This document shows positions 26,713 through 34,487 of a stretch of 64,000 nucleotides of DNA, piece by piece. Position 1 is the stretch's first letter. The number at the start of each line of letters is the position of its first letter. The DNA lies in assembly GCF_003056345.1 (NCBI RefSeq), contig NZ_PYWB01000003.1, positions 1 to 64,000 on the forward strand, given 5' to 3'. This DNA comes from Devosia submarina. Lineage in GTDB: Bacteria; Pseudomonadota; Alphaproteobacteria; Rhizobiales; Devosiaceae. The translations under genes were made by a program, and so were the position numbers. The notes under the pieces were generated by a model, which was given only the letters and a program-made list of their open reading frames with translations, did not search any database and was not told the DNA's origin.

Positions 26713-27614
26713 TGAGCACCCGCGACTGGCTCCTTGCCGATTCCCCCACCTCCCGCATGCAGGCCAATGCCGGGCGCGCCTATCGCGTCTTCACGGCCCT
26801 CTTGCGCAATCCCCTCGCAGTTCTGGGCGGCCTGATCATCCTCGTGCTGGTCCTCACCGCGATCTTTGCGCCGTGGATCGCGCCTTATTCGCCCACCGGG
26901 CAGAACCTTTCCGCGCGCCTGCTGCCCCCGTCCTCGCAGTACTGGATGGGCACCGACGAGCTCGGCCGCGATATCTTTTCCCGCGTCATCTGGGGTTCCC
27001 AGATCACCCTGACGATTGTGGGTCTCGTCGCGCTGATCTCGGCACCGCTGGGCCTGCTGGTCGGGGCCATTGCCGGCTTTTTCGGCGGCTGGGTCGACCG
27101 CATCCTCATGGGCATCACCGACATATTCCTGTCCTTGCCCAAGTTGATCCTGGCACTGGCCTTTGTTGCCGCCCTTGGCCCCGGCATCAACAACGCCATC
27201 ATCGCCATCGCCATCACCTCCTGGCCCGCCTATGCGCGCATCGCCCGCGCCGAAACGCTTACCATCCGCAATGCCGAATATATCCAGGCCGTGCAGCTGG
27301 CGGGGGGAGGGCCGATCCGCGTCATCATCCAGCATATCCTGCCGCTCTGCACCTCCTCCATGATCATCCGCGTCACGCTCGACATGGCCGGCGTTATCCT
27401 GACCGCGGCGGGCCTGGGCTTCATCGGCCTCGGCGCCCAGCCGCCGCTGCCTGAATGGGGCGCCATGATCTCGCGCGGCCGCACCTTCATTCTCGATCAA
27501 TGGTGGGTCGCGACCATGCCGGGCTTTGCCATCATCATCGTGTCGCTCGGCTTCTGTTTCCTCGGCGACAGCCTGCGCGACGTGCTCGATCCCAAAAGCG
27601 AGGGCAAGAATTGA
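26712..27614 (+). CDS. Peptide-type ABC transporter permease (DppC-like)
   Basis: A 300-residue permease with the DppC hallmarks: an N-terminal membrane segment, [20 protein letters not shown], and the EAA loop [20 protein letters not shown]. It ends LDPKSEGKN. The last codons and the following bases are repeated 41 bp downstream, just before the next gene. It forms the heterodimeric channel with the preceding gene product. Confidence 0.88.
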   Translation: MSTRDWLLADSPTSRMQANAGRAYRVFTALLRNPLAVLGGLIILVLVLTAIFAPWIAPYSPTGQNLSARLLPPSSQYWMGTDELGRDIFSRVIWGSQITLTIVGLVALISAPLGLLVGAIAGFFGGWVDRILMGITDIFLSLPKLILALAFVAALGPGINNAIIAIAITSWPAYARIARAETLTIRNAEYIQAVQLAGGGPIRVIIQHILPLCTSSMIIRVTLDMAGVILTAAGLGFIGLGAQPPLPEWGAMISRGRTFILDQWWVATMPGFAIIIVSLGFCFLGDSLRDVLDPKSEGKN

Positions 27615-27656
27615 CTGAGCGGCAAATGCAACAGACCAGCGAGGGCAAGAATTGAC
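27597..27656 (+). repeat. 19-bp direct repeat around the dppC-dppD junction
   Basis: AGCGAGGGCAAGAATTGAC occurs at 27597-27615 and again, identical, at 27638-27656. The first copy encodes the last residues and stop of the DppC-type permease. The second supplies the ribosome-binding site (GAGGG) and TTG start of the next ATPase gene. The 22 bp between the copies have no visible role. Confidence 0.85.
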
Positions 27657-28485
27657 CACCCTCCTCGAAGTCGAAAACCTGCGCGTTTCCTTCCCCACCA
27701 ATCGGGGTCGCGTCGAAGTCGTCAAAGGCCTGTCCTTTACGCTTGGCCGCGAACGCCTCGGCATTGTGGGCGAGTCGGGCTCCGGCAAGTCCATGACTGG
27801 CCGCTCCATCCTCAAGCTCATCCGCAAGCCCGGCGAAGTCACCGCCGACAAGCTGCGCTTCGACGGCATCGACATTCTGGACCAAAGCGAAAAGCAGATG
27901 CGCGCCATTCGTGGCGCCCGCATCTCCATGGTCATGCAGGACCCAAAATTCTCGCTTAACCCCGTGATGACCGTGGGCGAGCAGATTGCCGAGGCCCTCG
28001 TCACCCACCAGAAGCTGCCGCGCAGCGCCGTTCAGGCCCGCATCCAGGAAATGCTCCACGCCGTGCGCATCAACGATCCCGAGCGCGTCGCCAGGCTCTA
28101 CCCGCATGAAGTGTCCGGCGGCATGGGCCAGCGCATAATGATCGCGATGATGCTCATCCCCGAGCCCGAACTGCTGATTGCCGACGAGCCGACTTCCGCG
28201 CTCGACGTTTCCGTCCAGGCCCAGGTGCTCGACATCATCGACACCTTGGTACGCGACAAGGGCATGGGCCTGATCCTGATCAGCCACGATCTTGCATTGG
28301 TCAGCCGCTATTGCGACCGGATCCTCGTCATGAACGCCGGCCGGGTTGTTGAAGAATGCGCGGCCGGGCAGCTCGAAAACGCCCAACATCCCTATACGCG
28401 CGGGCTCCTCGCGGCCATGCCGACAATCGATGAATCACGCGACGAACTTCCGGTGCTCGACCGCACCCAATGGGCTGGCACATGA
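27652..28485 (+). CDS. Peptide-type ABC transporter ATP-binding protein (DppD-like)
   Basis: A 277-residue ATPase. Walker A is [11 protein letters not shown], the signature is [15 protein letters not shown], and Walker B is [12 protein letters not shown]. It lacks the longer C-terminal iron-sulfur-like extension found in some DppD proteins. The start is a TTG with GAGGG 6 nt upstream, both carried by the second copy of a direct repeat. The TGA overlaps the ATG of the partner ATPase. Confidence 0.88.
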   Translation: MTTLLEVENLRVSFPTNRGRVEVVKGLSFTLGRERLGIVGESGSGKSMTGRSILKLIRKPGEVTADKLRFDGIDILDQSEKQMRAIRGARISMVMQDPKFSLNPVMTVGEQIAEALVTHQKLPRSAVQARIQEMLHAVRINDPERVARLYPHEVSGGMGQRIMIAMMLIPEPELLIADEPTSALDVSVQAQVLDIIDTLVRDKGMGLILISHDLALVSRYCDRILVMNAGRVVEECAAGQLENAQHPYTRGLLAAMPTIDESRDELPVLDRTQWAGT

Positions 28486-29216
28486 ACGCCATCGATATCC
28501 AAAACCTCGACATTTCCTATGGCGACACCAAGGTCGTCCACGGCGTCAATCTTGCAATTCCCGAAGGGGAAAGCTTCGCGCTGGTGGGCGAATCCGGTTC
28601 AGGCAAATCCACCATTCTGCGGGCCATCGCCGGCCTTGCTCCCGATTGGACGGGTTCTATCTCCGTCTTGGGCCAAGCGCGCAGCCATCATATCGACCGC
28701 CAGGTTTCGAGCCAGGTGCAGATGGTGTTCCAAGATCCTTATGGCTCGCTCCACCCGCGCAAGACCATTGATGCAGCCTTGAGCGAACCGCTGGCCATCC
28801 ATGGCATTGGCAATCGCGGCGAACGCGTCGAGGCCGTGTTGCGCGATGTCGGGCTCGACCAGCGCTTCCGCTTCCGCTTCCCCCACCAGCTTTCCGGCGG
28901 TCAGCGCCAGCGCGTCGCGATTGCCCGCGCCCTGATGCTCCAGCCCAAGATCATGCTGCTTGACGAGCCCACTTCCGCGCTCGACGTCTCGGTTCAGGCT
29001 GAAATCCTTAACCTGCTCAAGCGCCTGCGCCGCGAACAAGGCCTCACCTATCTGCTCGTCACCCACAACCTCCCCGTCGTGAGCTTCCTCTGTGATCGCC
29101 TCGCCGTCATGCGCCAGGGCCGCATCGTCGAAATCGCGGATGCGGCGCAACTCAAGGCCGGCAAGCTCAACGAGCCCTATTCCCAGGAACTCCTTGCAGC
29201 CACCGCAAGCGGCTGA
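28482..29216 (+). CDS. Peptide-type ABC transporter ATP-binding protein (DppF-like)
   Basis: A 244-residue ATPase, second of the pair. Walker A is [13 protein letters not shown], the Q-loop is VFQDPYGSLHP, the signature is LSGGQRQRVAIARAL, and Walker B is [12 protein letters not shown]. It dimerises with the DppD-type subunit. It is the last transporter gene; a palindromic repeat follows. Confidence 0.88.
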   Translation: MNAIDIQNLDISYGDTKVVHGVNLAIPEGESFALVGESGSGKSTILRAIAGLAPDWTGSISVLGQARSHHIDRQVSSQVQMVFQDPYGSLHPRKTIDAALSEPLAIHGIGNRGERVEAVLRDVGLDQRFRFRFPHQLSGGQRQRVAIARALMLQPKIMLLDEPTSALDVSVQAEILNLLKRLRREQGLTYLLVTHNLPVVSFLCDRLAVMRQGRIVEIADAAQLKAGKLNEPYSQELLAATASG

Positions 29217-29222
29217 CGAGAA

Positions 29223-29312
29223 TGGATTGCCGGGACAAGCCCGGCAATAACGGCTGATTTGAGCATGGCGCCCTCCCCACCGTCATCACCCGGCTTGTCC
29301 GGGTGATCCATC
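29223..29312. repeat. Palindromic intergenic repeat, family A (second locus)
   Basis: The left arm TTGCCGGGACAAGCCCGGCA (29227-29246) and the right arm ATCACCCGGCTTGTCCGGGT (29285-29304) are inverted relative to each other. The right arm, with flanks CCGTC and GATCCAT, is identical to one at 7855-7883. The layout of one arm in each orientation with about 30-40 bp between them is the same at both loci. Confidence 0.75.
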
Positions 29313-29349
29313 TCAGGTCAGCACACAAAAACCAGACCAAGGACCACCA

Positions 29350-29838
29350 ATGATCGACCACACCGCAGCCCTTGTCGCCTTTGACAATGCCATCGCCAAG
29401 GCGACCACTGCCGAAGCCGCCTTCACCGCCCTGCAGGACCTTGCCCGCGCCACCGTCGGCGCCAAGCTCTTCACGATCATGCTGGTTGATATGGAAGCCG
29501 AGCTCTCCCGCCGCGCCTACACCAGCGATCCGGTGAGCTACCCCACCTCCGCCACCAAGCCGCTCAACTACGGTCCCTGGTTCGACATCGTCCATGGCAA
29601 GCGTGAATACTTTGTCGCCAACACCATCGAAGATATCGCCAAGGTCCTGTTCGACCATGAGCTCATCAATTCGCTGGGCTGCCAGTCGGTGGTCAACGTC
29701 CCGATCATCATCAAGGACGAACTCGTCGGCTGCATGAACCTGCTCGACGTCGCCCACCACTACACCCCCGAACGCCTCCAAACCATCCGCGAAGTTCTCT
29801 CCATCCCCGCCAAACTCGCCGTCCTCGCCGCGCGCTAA
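29350..29838 (+). CDS. GAF-domain protein
   Basis: A 162-residue protein made of one GAF domain and nothing else. It shows AFTALQDLARATVGAKLFTI, the loop GPWFDIVHGKREYFVANTIE, and SVVNVPIIIKDELVGCMNLL. GAF domains bind small ligands (nucleotides, pyrroles, 2-oxo acids), so it may sense the imported compound. It follows the transporter operon on the same strand, 133 bp away and separated by a palindromic repeat, so co-transcription is possible but not certain. Confidence 0.75.
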   Translation: MIDHTAALVAFDNAIAKATTAEAAFTALQDLARATVGAKLFTIMLVDMEAELSRRAYTSDPVSYPTSATKPLNYGPWFDIVHGKREYFVANTIEDIAKVLFDHELINSLGCQSVVNVPIIIKDELVGCMNLLDVAHHYTPERLQTIREVLSIPAKLAVLAAR

Positions 29839-29967
29839 AAACCCCACAAGGGGATGGGGCCCCCGGGAGTACGAACAAGCGGCGCAACATACGCGATATC
29901 ACCCTCCCCCTTGCGGGGAGGGCCAGGGAGGGGGTGTGCCAGTGCCGCGCACGACGTCCCATTCCCA

Positions 29968-30130
29968 ATCGTCACCCTCGGGCTCGACCCGAGGGCACTA
30001 CACTTGGCGGACGTTGAAAAAGTGCAGACCCCTCGGGTCAAGCCCAAGGTGACGAGCAGCCGGATGTAATAGACCAGGCCCACCCTGCCCCTTCAGTAGC
30101 CCTCATGGTGAGCCTGTCGAACCACGAGGG
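29968..30130. repeat. Palindromic intergenic repeats, families B and C
   Basis: Between the convergent GAF and putA genes, GTCACCCTCGGGCTCGACCC (29971-29990) is answered by an inverted partner CTCGGGTCAAGCCCAAGGTG (30032-30051); I call this family B. Next to it, CCCTCATGGTGAGCCTGTCG with AACCACGAGGG (30100-30130) is a palindrome of family C, related to sequences at 39151 and 62403. A further inverted pair built on CCCTCCCCCTTGCGGGGAGGG lies at about 29902-29922. No gene is visible in 29839-30147. Confidence 0.65.
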
Positions 30131-30147
30131 CGTGCCACCCCACGCCC

Positions 30148-33100
30148 CTACCCCGCCGAAGCCATCAGCGAAGCATTCCCCCCCGCCGCCGTCGTATCCA
30201 CACAAACATGCCGCTCCAGCTGCAGCCGTCCGGCATCCCCCGGTCCCGTGACGATCGGCACCAAGGCCCCGCTCCTCTGGCTCAACGCCACGCGGATTTC
30301 CCGCAACCCCGCCTCGTCACCAAACCAGGCCACCGCCTCAAAGCCCGACCCCGCCACCAGCCTGCCTGGATCAACTTGCCCCACCGCAACCGCACACCCA
30401 GCCGCCTCCGCCATGGCCCGCTGCGCTGCCACATCGGCTTCGCTCGGCCCCAGGCACAAAACCGTCCCACGCGGCACAACATGGAGCTGGTTGCTCTCCC
30501 CCGTAGGTCCCGGCATTTCCAGCACGCCAGTTTGCAGTTCCGCTGCTCCCAGCGTAAACCGCGGCAGATAATGCGGTCCGCCAGCCTTTGGCCCGGTGCC
30601 TGACAGCCCCTCGCCACCAAACGGCTGCGAGCCCACCACGGCACCAATCTGGTTCCGGTTCACATAGATATTGCCGGCATGCACCTGGCGCGCCAGCTTC
30701 TTCACCCGCGAAGAAATGCGCGTATGCATGCCAAAGGTCAGCCCATACCCCGAAGCATTGATCGCGCCGATGACCTTGCCGAGTTCGTCCCCCCGGAATG
30801 TTGCCACATGCAGCACCGGCCCGAATATTTCTTCGGGAATCTCCTCTATGCCCCGCACCCGGATCACACTGGGCGCCACAAAGGTGCCGCCACCCGGCGC
30901 CCGGAGCTGATGAATGACCTGGTCCTGCCGCTCGGCTATGTAGTTCGTGATCTTGTCGAGCGCCTGCTGGTCAATGATCGGGCCGACGTCGGTCCGCAGC
31001 GCCCAGGGGTCGCCGAGCACCAGCTCGTCCATCGCGCCCTTGAGCATGTGGAGGGTGCGCTCAGCAGCCTCCTCCTGCACATAAAGGATGCGCAGGGCCG
31101 AGCAGCGCTGCCCGGCCGATTGGAAGGCGGAGGCGATGATGTCGCGCACCGCCTGCTCGGTCAGCGCCGTCGTATCCACCACCATGGCATTGAGCCCGCC
31201 GGTCTCAGCGATCAGCGGCGCCGACGGCGGCAAGTTCTCCGCCATGGCCTGCTCGATCCGCCGTGCCGTCGGCAGCGATCCGGTGAACGCAACACCCCTA
31301 AGTGCTGTGTGAGATGTTAACAGTGTGCCAACATCAGGACCACCGATGAGAAGCTGAATCGCGTCGGTGGGAATGCCTGCTTCGTGCATCAGCTGCACCG
31401 CACGCCAGGCCACCAAAGGCGTCTGTGGCGCAGGCTTTGCCAGCACCGGATTGCCTGCCACCAGCGCCGCCGCCACCTGCCCCGAAAAGATCGCCAGGGG
31501 AAAATTCCACGGCGAAATACACGCAAAGGGCCCACGCGGCGCGCCCGTCAGCTTGCCAGCCTCATCGGCATAATAGCGCAGGAAATCAACAGCTTCGCGC
31601 AGTTCCGCCACCGCGTCGGGCCAACTCTTGCCAGCCTCCCGGGTCAACAGCGCAAAGAACTCGGCGGCATTGGCTTCATAAAGATCGGCCGTCCGCCGCA
31701 ACAGCTCTGCACGCTCCGCAACCGGGCGGTCTGGCCAAGCCGAATGGCTTGCCGCTTCAATGGCTTGCTCTACCTGTTCAGCACTGGCCTGCACCGCGCT
31801 GCCGACATGGTCGCCATAATCCGCTGGATTGATCACCGGCCTGCCCTCGCCGCTTCCGGCCGCAAACGCGCCAAGCGAAGAGGCATGCCAGCTTGTGGTG
31901 CGGAAAGCCTCCCGCGCCGCGCTCATCTCGCCGAACGCCAGCGGATCGGTCAGGTCCAAGCCTCTGGAGTTGCGACGTTTTCCAAAGATATCCCCGGGCA
32001 GCGGAATTGCCGGATTATGGATGGCGTCGCCGGCCCCAAGCAGTTTGCCGATGGGGTCTTCCGCCACCTGCGCCGCAGGAATGTCCTTGTCGGCGATCTG
32101 ATAAACAAAGGAGCCATTGGCGCCGTTTTCAAGCAGGCGCCGCACGAGATAAGCCAGCAAATCCTTGTGCGCCCCCACCGGCGCATAAATCCGCGTCGTC
32201 GTGCCATGCTTTTTGCGCAGCACTTCGTGCAACTGCTCGCCCATTCCATGGAGGCGCTGAAATTCGTACTGGTCCATGCTACGCCCTGCAGCATCGGCAA
32301 GGTGCAGCACGGCAGCAGCTGTATGCGCATTGTGCGACGCAAACTGAGGGTAGATCCGCTTGGCCGCCAGCAGCTTGCGCGCCGCCGCTATATAGCTGAC
32401 GTCCGTTGCGGCCTTGCGGGTATAAACGGGATAATTGGGCAGACCCATTACCTGCGCGCGCTTGATCTCGGCATCCCAATAGGCGCCCTTGACCAGCCGC
32501 ACCATGATGCACCGATCGAGCCGCTCCGCCGTGGCGTCCAGCCAATCGATCAGCGGCAACACGCGCTTGCCATAGGCCTGCACCACAACGCCAAACCCTT
32601 GCCAACCCTGCAATTCCGGCGTCTCGAGCACCGCCTCGATCACATCGAGCGACAGGTCCAGCCGGTCCGCCTCCTCGGCATCGATGTTGAAGCCCATGTT
32701 CGCCTTAGCCGCCGCAATCGCCAGCTTGCGCGTGGCCTCGACCAGCTCCACCATCACCCTATCGCGCTGGGCCACTTCATAGCGCGGATGCAACGCCGAC
32801 AACTTCACGGAAATGCCGGGATTGTCACGCACCGAACCATGGATGCAGTGCGGCGCTAATCCATTGATCGCTTTGAGATAAGCATCAAAATACCGCCGCG
32901 CATCCTCTGCTGTTCGCGCCGCCTCGCCCAGCATGTCATAGCTGTACCGATAGCCCAGCGCCTCAGGCTTCCGGGCATTTCCGATCGCCTCGTCAATGGT
33001 TCGCCCAAACACGAATTGGCTCCCCATCAGCCGCATTGCATGGCTCACCGCCGTCCGGATCACCGGCTCTCCCAGCCGCGCCACCGCCCGATGCAGCGCG

Positions 33101-33522
33101 TTCTTGGGTCCAACCTCCGGCTCCCCCAGCACATCGGCGGTCAGGTTCAGTGCCCAGGACGAGAAGTTTACCAGCGGGCTCGGGGACCCACCAAAATGGC
33201 TTGCCCAATCGGCCCCGCCTACCTTGTCGTGGATCAGCGCATCCACCGTCTCGCTGTCCGGCACGCGCAAGAGTGCCTCGGCCAGCGACATCAGCGCTAG
33301 CCCCTCCTCGCTGTCGAGCCCATACTCAGCAAGGAAACTTTCCATCAACCCTAGCTTGGTGCCGCTGCGGACGGCCTCCACCAGCTCCACCGCAGCCGCC
33401 GAAATACCGGCCCGGGCAGCCTCGTCAAGCCTCGTTTCGGCGAAGAGGCTGCGGACCAAATCCGCCTCATCGGCGTAAAGACGGGAGTGAAGCACGCGGC
33501 GTGCATCGGCAGCGGAAATCAT
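30148..33522 (-). CDS. putA: Bifunctional proline dehydrogenase / delta-1-pyrroline-5-carboxylate dehydrogenase
   Basis: About 1124 residues, converting proline to glutamate. An N-terminal helical arm is followed by the FAD proline dehydrogenase barrel (about 170-470; FNIDAEEADRLDLSLDVIEA, VRLVKGAYWDAEIKRAQVMG). The aldehyde dehydrogenase part follows (about 560-1010), with Glu in AETGGLNAMV near 772 and the catalytic Cys in GQRCSALR near 806. A C-terminal extension of about 100 residues completes the alphaproteobacterial type. There is no N-terminal ribbon-helix-helix repressor domain, which agrees with control by a separate Lrp-type PutR encoded divergently. The ATG at 33522 is chosen; a TTG at 33537 adds five residues. 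Confidence 0.95.
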   Translation of the reverse strand: MISAADARRVLHSRLYADEADLVRSLFAETRLDEAARAGISAAAVELVEAVRSGTKLGLMESFLAEYGLDSEEGLALMSLAEALLRVPDSETVDALIHDKVGGADWASHFGGSPSPLVNFSSWALNLTADVLGEPEVGPKNALHRAVARLGEPVIRTAVSHAMRLMGSQFVFGRTIDEAIGNARKPEALGYRYSYDMLGEAARTAEDARRYFDAYLKAINGLAPHCIHGSVRDNPGISVKLSALHPRYEVAQRDRVMVELVEATRKLAIAAAKANMGFNIDAEEADRLDLSLDVIEAVLETPELQGWQGFGVVVQAYGKRVLPLIDWLDATAERLDRCIMVRLVKGAYWDAEIKRAQVMGLPNYPVYTRKAATDVSYIAAARKLLAAKRIYPQFASHNAHTAAAVLHLADAAGRSMDQYEFQRLHGMGEQLHEVLRKKHGTTTRIYAPVGAHKDLLAYLVRRLLENGANGSFVYQIADKDIPAAQVAEDPIGKLLGAGDAIHNPAIPLPGDIFGKRRNSRGLDLTDPLAFGEMSAAREAFRTTSWHASSLGAFAAGSGEGRPVINPADYGDHVGSAVQASAEQVEQAIEAASHSAWPDRPVAERAELLRRTADLYEANAAEFFALLTREAGKSWPDAVAELREAVDFLRYYADEAGKLTGAPRGPFACISPWNFPLAIFSGQVAAALVAGNPVLAKPAPQTPLVAWRAVQLMHEAGIPTDAIQLLIGGPDVGTLLTSHTALRGVAFTGSLPTARRIEQAMAENLPPSAPLIAETGGLNAMVVDTTALTEQAVRDIIASAFQSAGQRCSALRILYVQEEAAERTLHMLKGAMDELVLGDPWALRTDVGPIIDQQALDKITNYIAERQDQVIHQLRAPGGGTFVAPSVIRVRGIEEIPEEIFGPVLHVATFRGDELGKVIGAINASGYGLTFGMHTRISSRVKKLARQVHAGNIYVNRNQIGAVVGSQPFGGEGLSGTGPKAGGPHYLPRFTLGAAELQTGVLEMPGPTGESNQLHVVPRGTVLCLGPSEADVAAQRAMAEAAGCAVAVGQVDPGRLVAGSGFEAVAWFGDEAGLREIRVALSQRSGALVPIVTGPGDAGRLQLERHVCVDTTAAGGNASLMASAG

Positions 33523-33644
33523 GGGCAGAGCATCCAAGGAAAACTGATCGATCCTGCCAGATCAGCATGCGGCTATTTTCCCGATCTCGCCTTCCACGCC
33601 AGCCTAATGCTACATAGATGGTCCAAGCTTCAGGACTTTCGCCT

Positions 33645-34112
33645 ATGACCAACCCGGATCAGAGCCAACTTGACCAAATCGACCGGCGTATTCTCGAAGA
33701 GCTCGCGCGCGACGGCCGCATCAGCGTCGCCGAACTCAGCCGACGGGTAAACCTCTCCAAAACCCCATGCCAAGCGCGCATCAAACGCCTGGAGGACCAA
33801 GGCTTTATCCTGGGCTACCGCGCCGTCATCGACCCAACACGCCTCGGCCTGCCCCACGTCGCCTTTGTGGAAGTCCGCCTTAGTGACACCCGCAAGGCAG
33901 CCCTCGAGGCCTTCAACAAGGCCGTCCGCGCCCTACCGGAGGTCGAGCAAGCGCACATGATCGCCTCGAGCTTTGACTACCTCCTCAAGGTCCGCACCAA
34001 GGACATTGGCGCCTATCGCGAAGTGCTCGGCGAAAAGATCTCCGCCCTCCCCCACGTCGCCCACACCTCGACCCATGTCTCCATGGAAGCGGTGAAAGAC
34101 GATGCAGAATGA
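33645..34112 (+). CDS. putR: Lrp/AsnC-family regulator of proline use (PutR-like)
   Basis: A 155-residue Lrp-family protein. The helix-turn-helix (LDQIDRRILEELARDGRISV, then AELSRRVNLSKTPCQARIKR) is followed by a RAM ligand domain (FVEVRLSDTRKAALEAFNKA, HMIASSFDYLLKVRT). It is divergent from putA with about 120 bp between; in Agrobacterium and Rhodobacter the equivalent gene activates putA in response to proline. The ATG at 33645 gives the usual short N-terminus. An ATG at 33618 is possible but overlaps promoter-like sequence. Confidence 0.87.
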   Translation: MTNPDQSQLDQIDRRILEELARDGRISVAELSRRVNLSKTPCQARIKRLEDQGFILGYRAVIDPTRLGLPHVAFVEVRLSDTRKAALEAFNKAVRALPEVEQAHMIASSFDYLLKVRTKDIGAYREVLGEKISALPHVAHTSTHVSMEAVKDDAE

Positions 34113-34214
34113 GCGGTTAAAGGCCATTCCCAAGGGCTAACGCCCTTCGCCGTTTGCTTATTGGGCTGGAAGCTCTAAGGGTAGCAGTTCAACTTACAAA
34201 GAGAGCACTGTCCC

Positions 34215-34469
34215 ATGAGCGAGATCGACAACGACGAACTCGACAACGACGAACTGAACAAGTTGCTGGACTGTCAGATCCGCGTGGTCGAGGTCGAAAA
34301 AGACCATGTGGGCATCCTGGACCTGGAGATTGAAGAGGGCTTCATCTCGCTCGAAATCGACCGCAAAACAGCGGCCGTGCTCATATCCGAGCTGGCAATT
34401 TTCATGGCCGCCGAAGAAGTGGACGAAGAACAGCCAGAGTCTGGCGAAGATGCTGCGCCAGGCAACTAG
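34215..34469 (+). CDS. Small acidic protein of unknown function
   Basis: An 84-residue, strongly acidic protein (MSEIDNDELDNDELNKLLDC at the start; a Glu/Asp-rich tail EEVDEEQPESGEDAAPGN). The core CQIRVVEVEKDHVGILDLEI and DRKTAAVLISELAIFMA suggests a small strand-helix fold. A perfect 15-bp tandem repeat at 34226-34255 encodes the DNDEL-DNDEL duplication. A GAGAG ribosome-binding site precedes the ATG. I do not recognise the family. It is convergent with the DUF5054 gene, 18 bp apart. Confidence 0.6.
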   Translation: MSEIDNDELDNDELNKLLDCQIRVVEVEKDHVGILDLEIEEGFISLEIDRKTAAVLISELAIFMAAEEVDEEQPESGEDAAPGN

Positions 34470-34487
34470 GCTGACGTCCCGCAAGGG

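Noticed and set aside
26682..28004. 440-codon minus-strand open frame opposite the peptide-transporter genes
   Set aside because: It is antisense to well-recognised permease and ATPase genes, has a repetitive Asp/Gly/Gln-rich shadow composition and no domain.
31384..32859. 491-codon plus-strand open frame inside putA
   Set aside because: It lies wholly antisense to intact proline dehydrogenase coding sequence; composition (His/Arg/Gln-rich) is that of a reverse-complement shadow.
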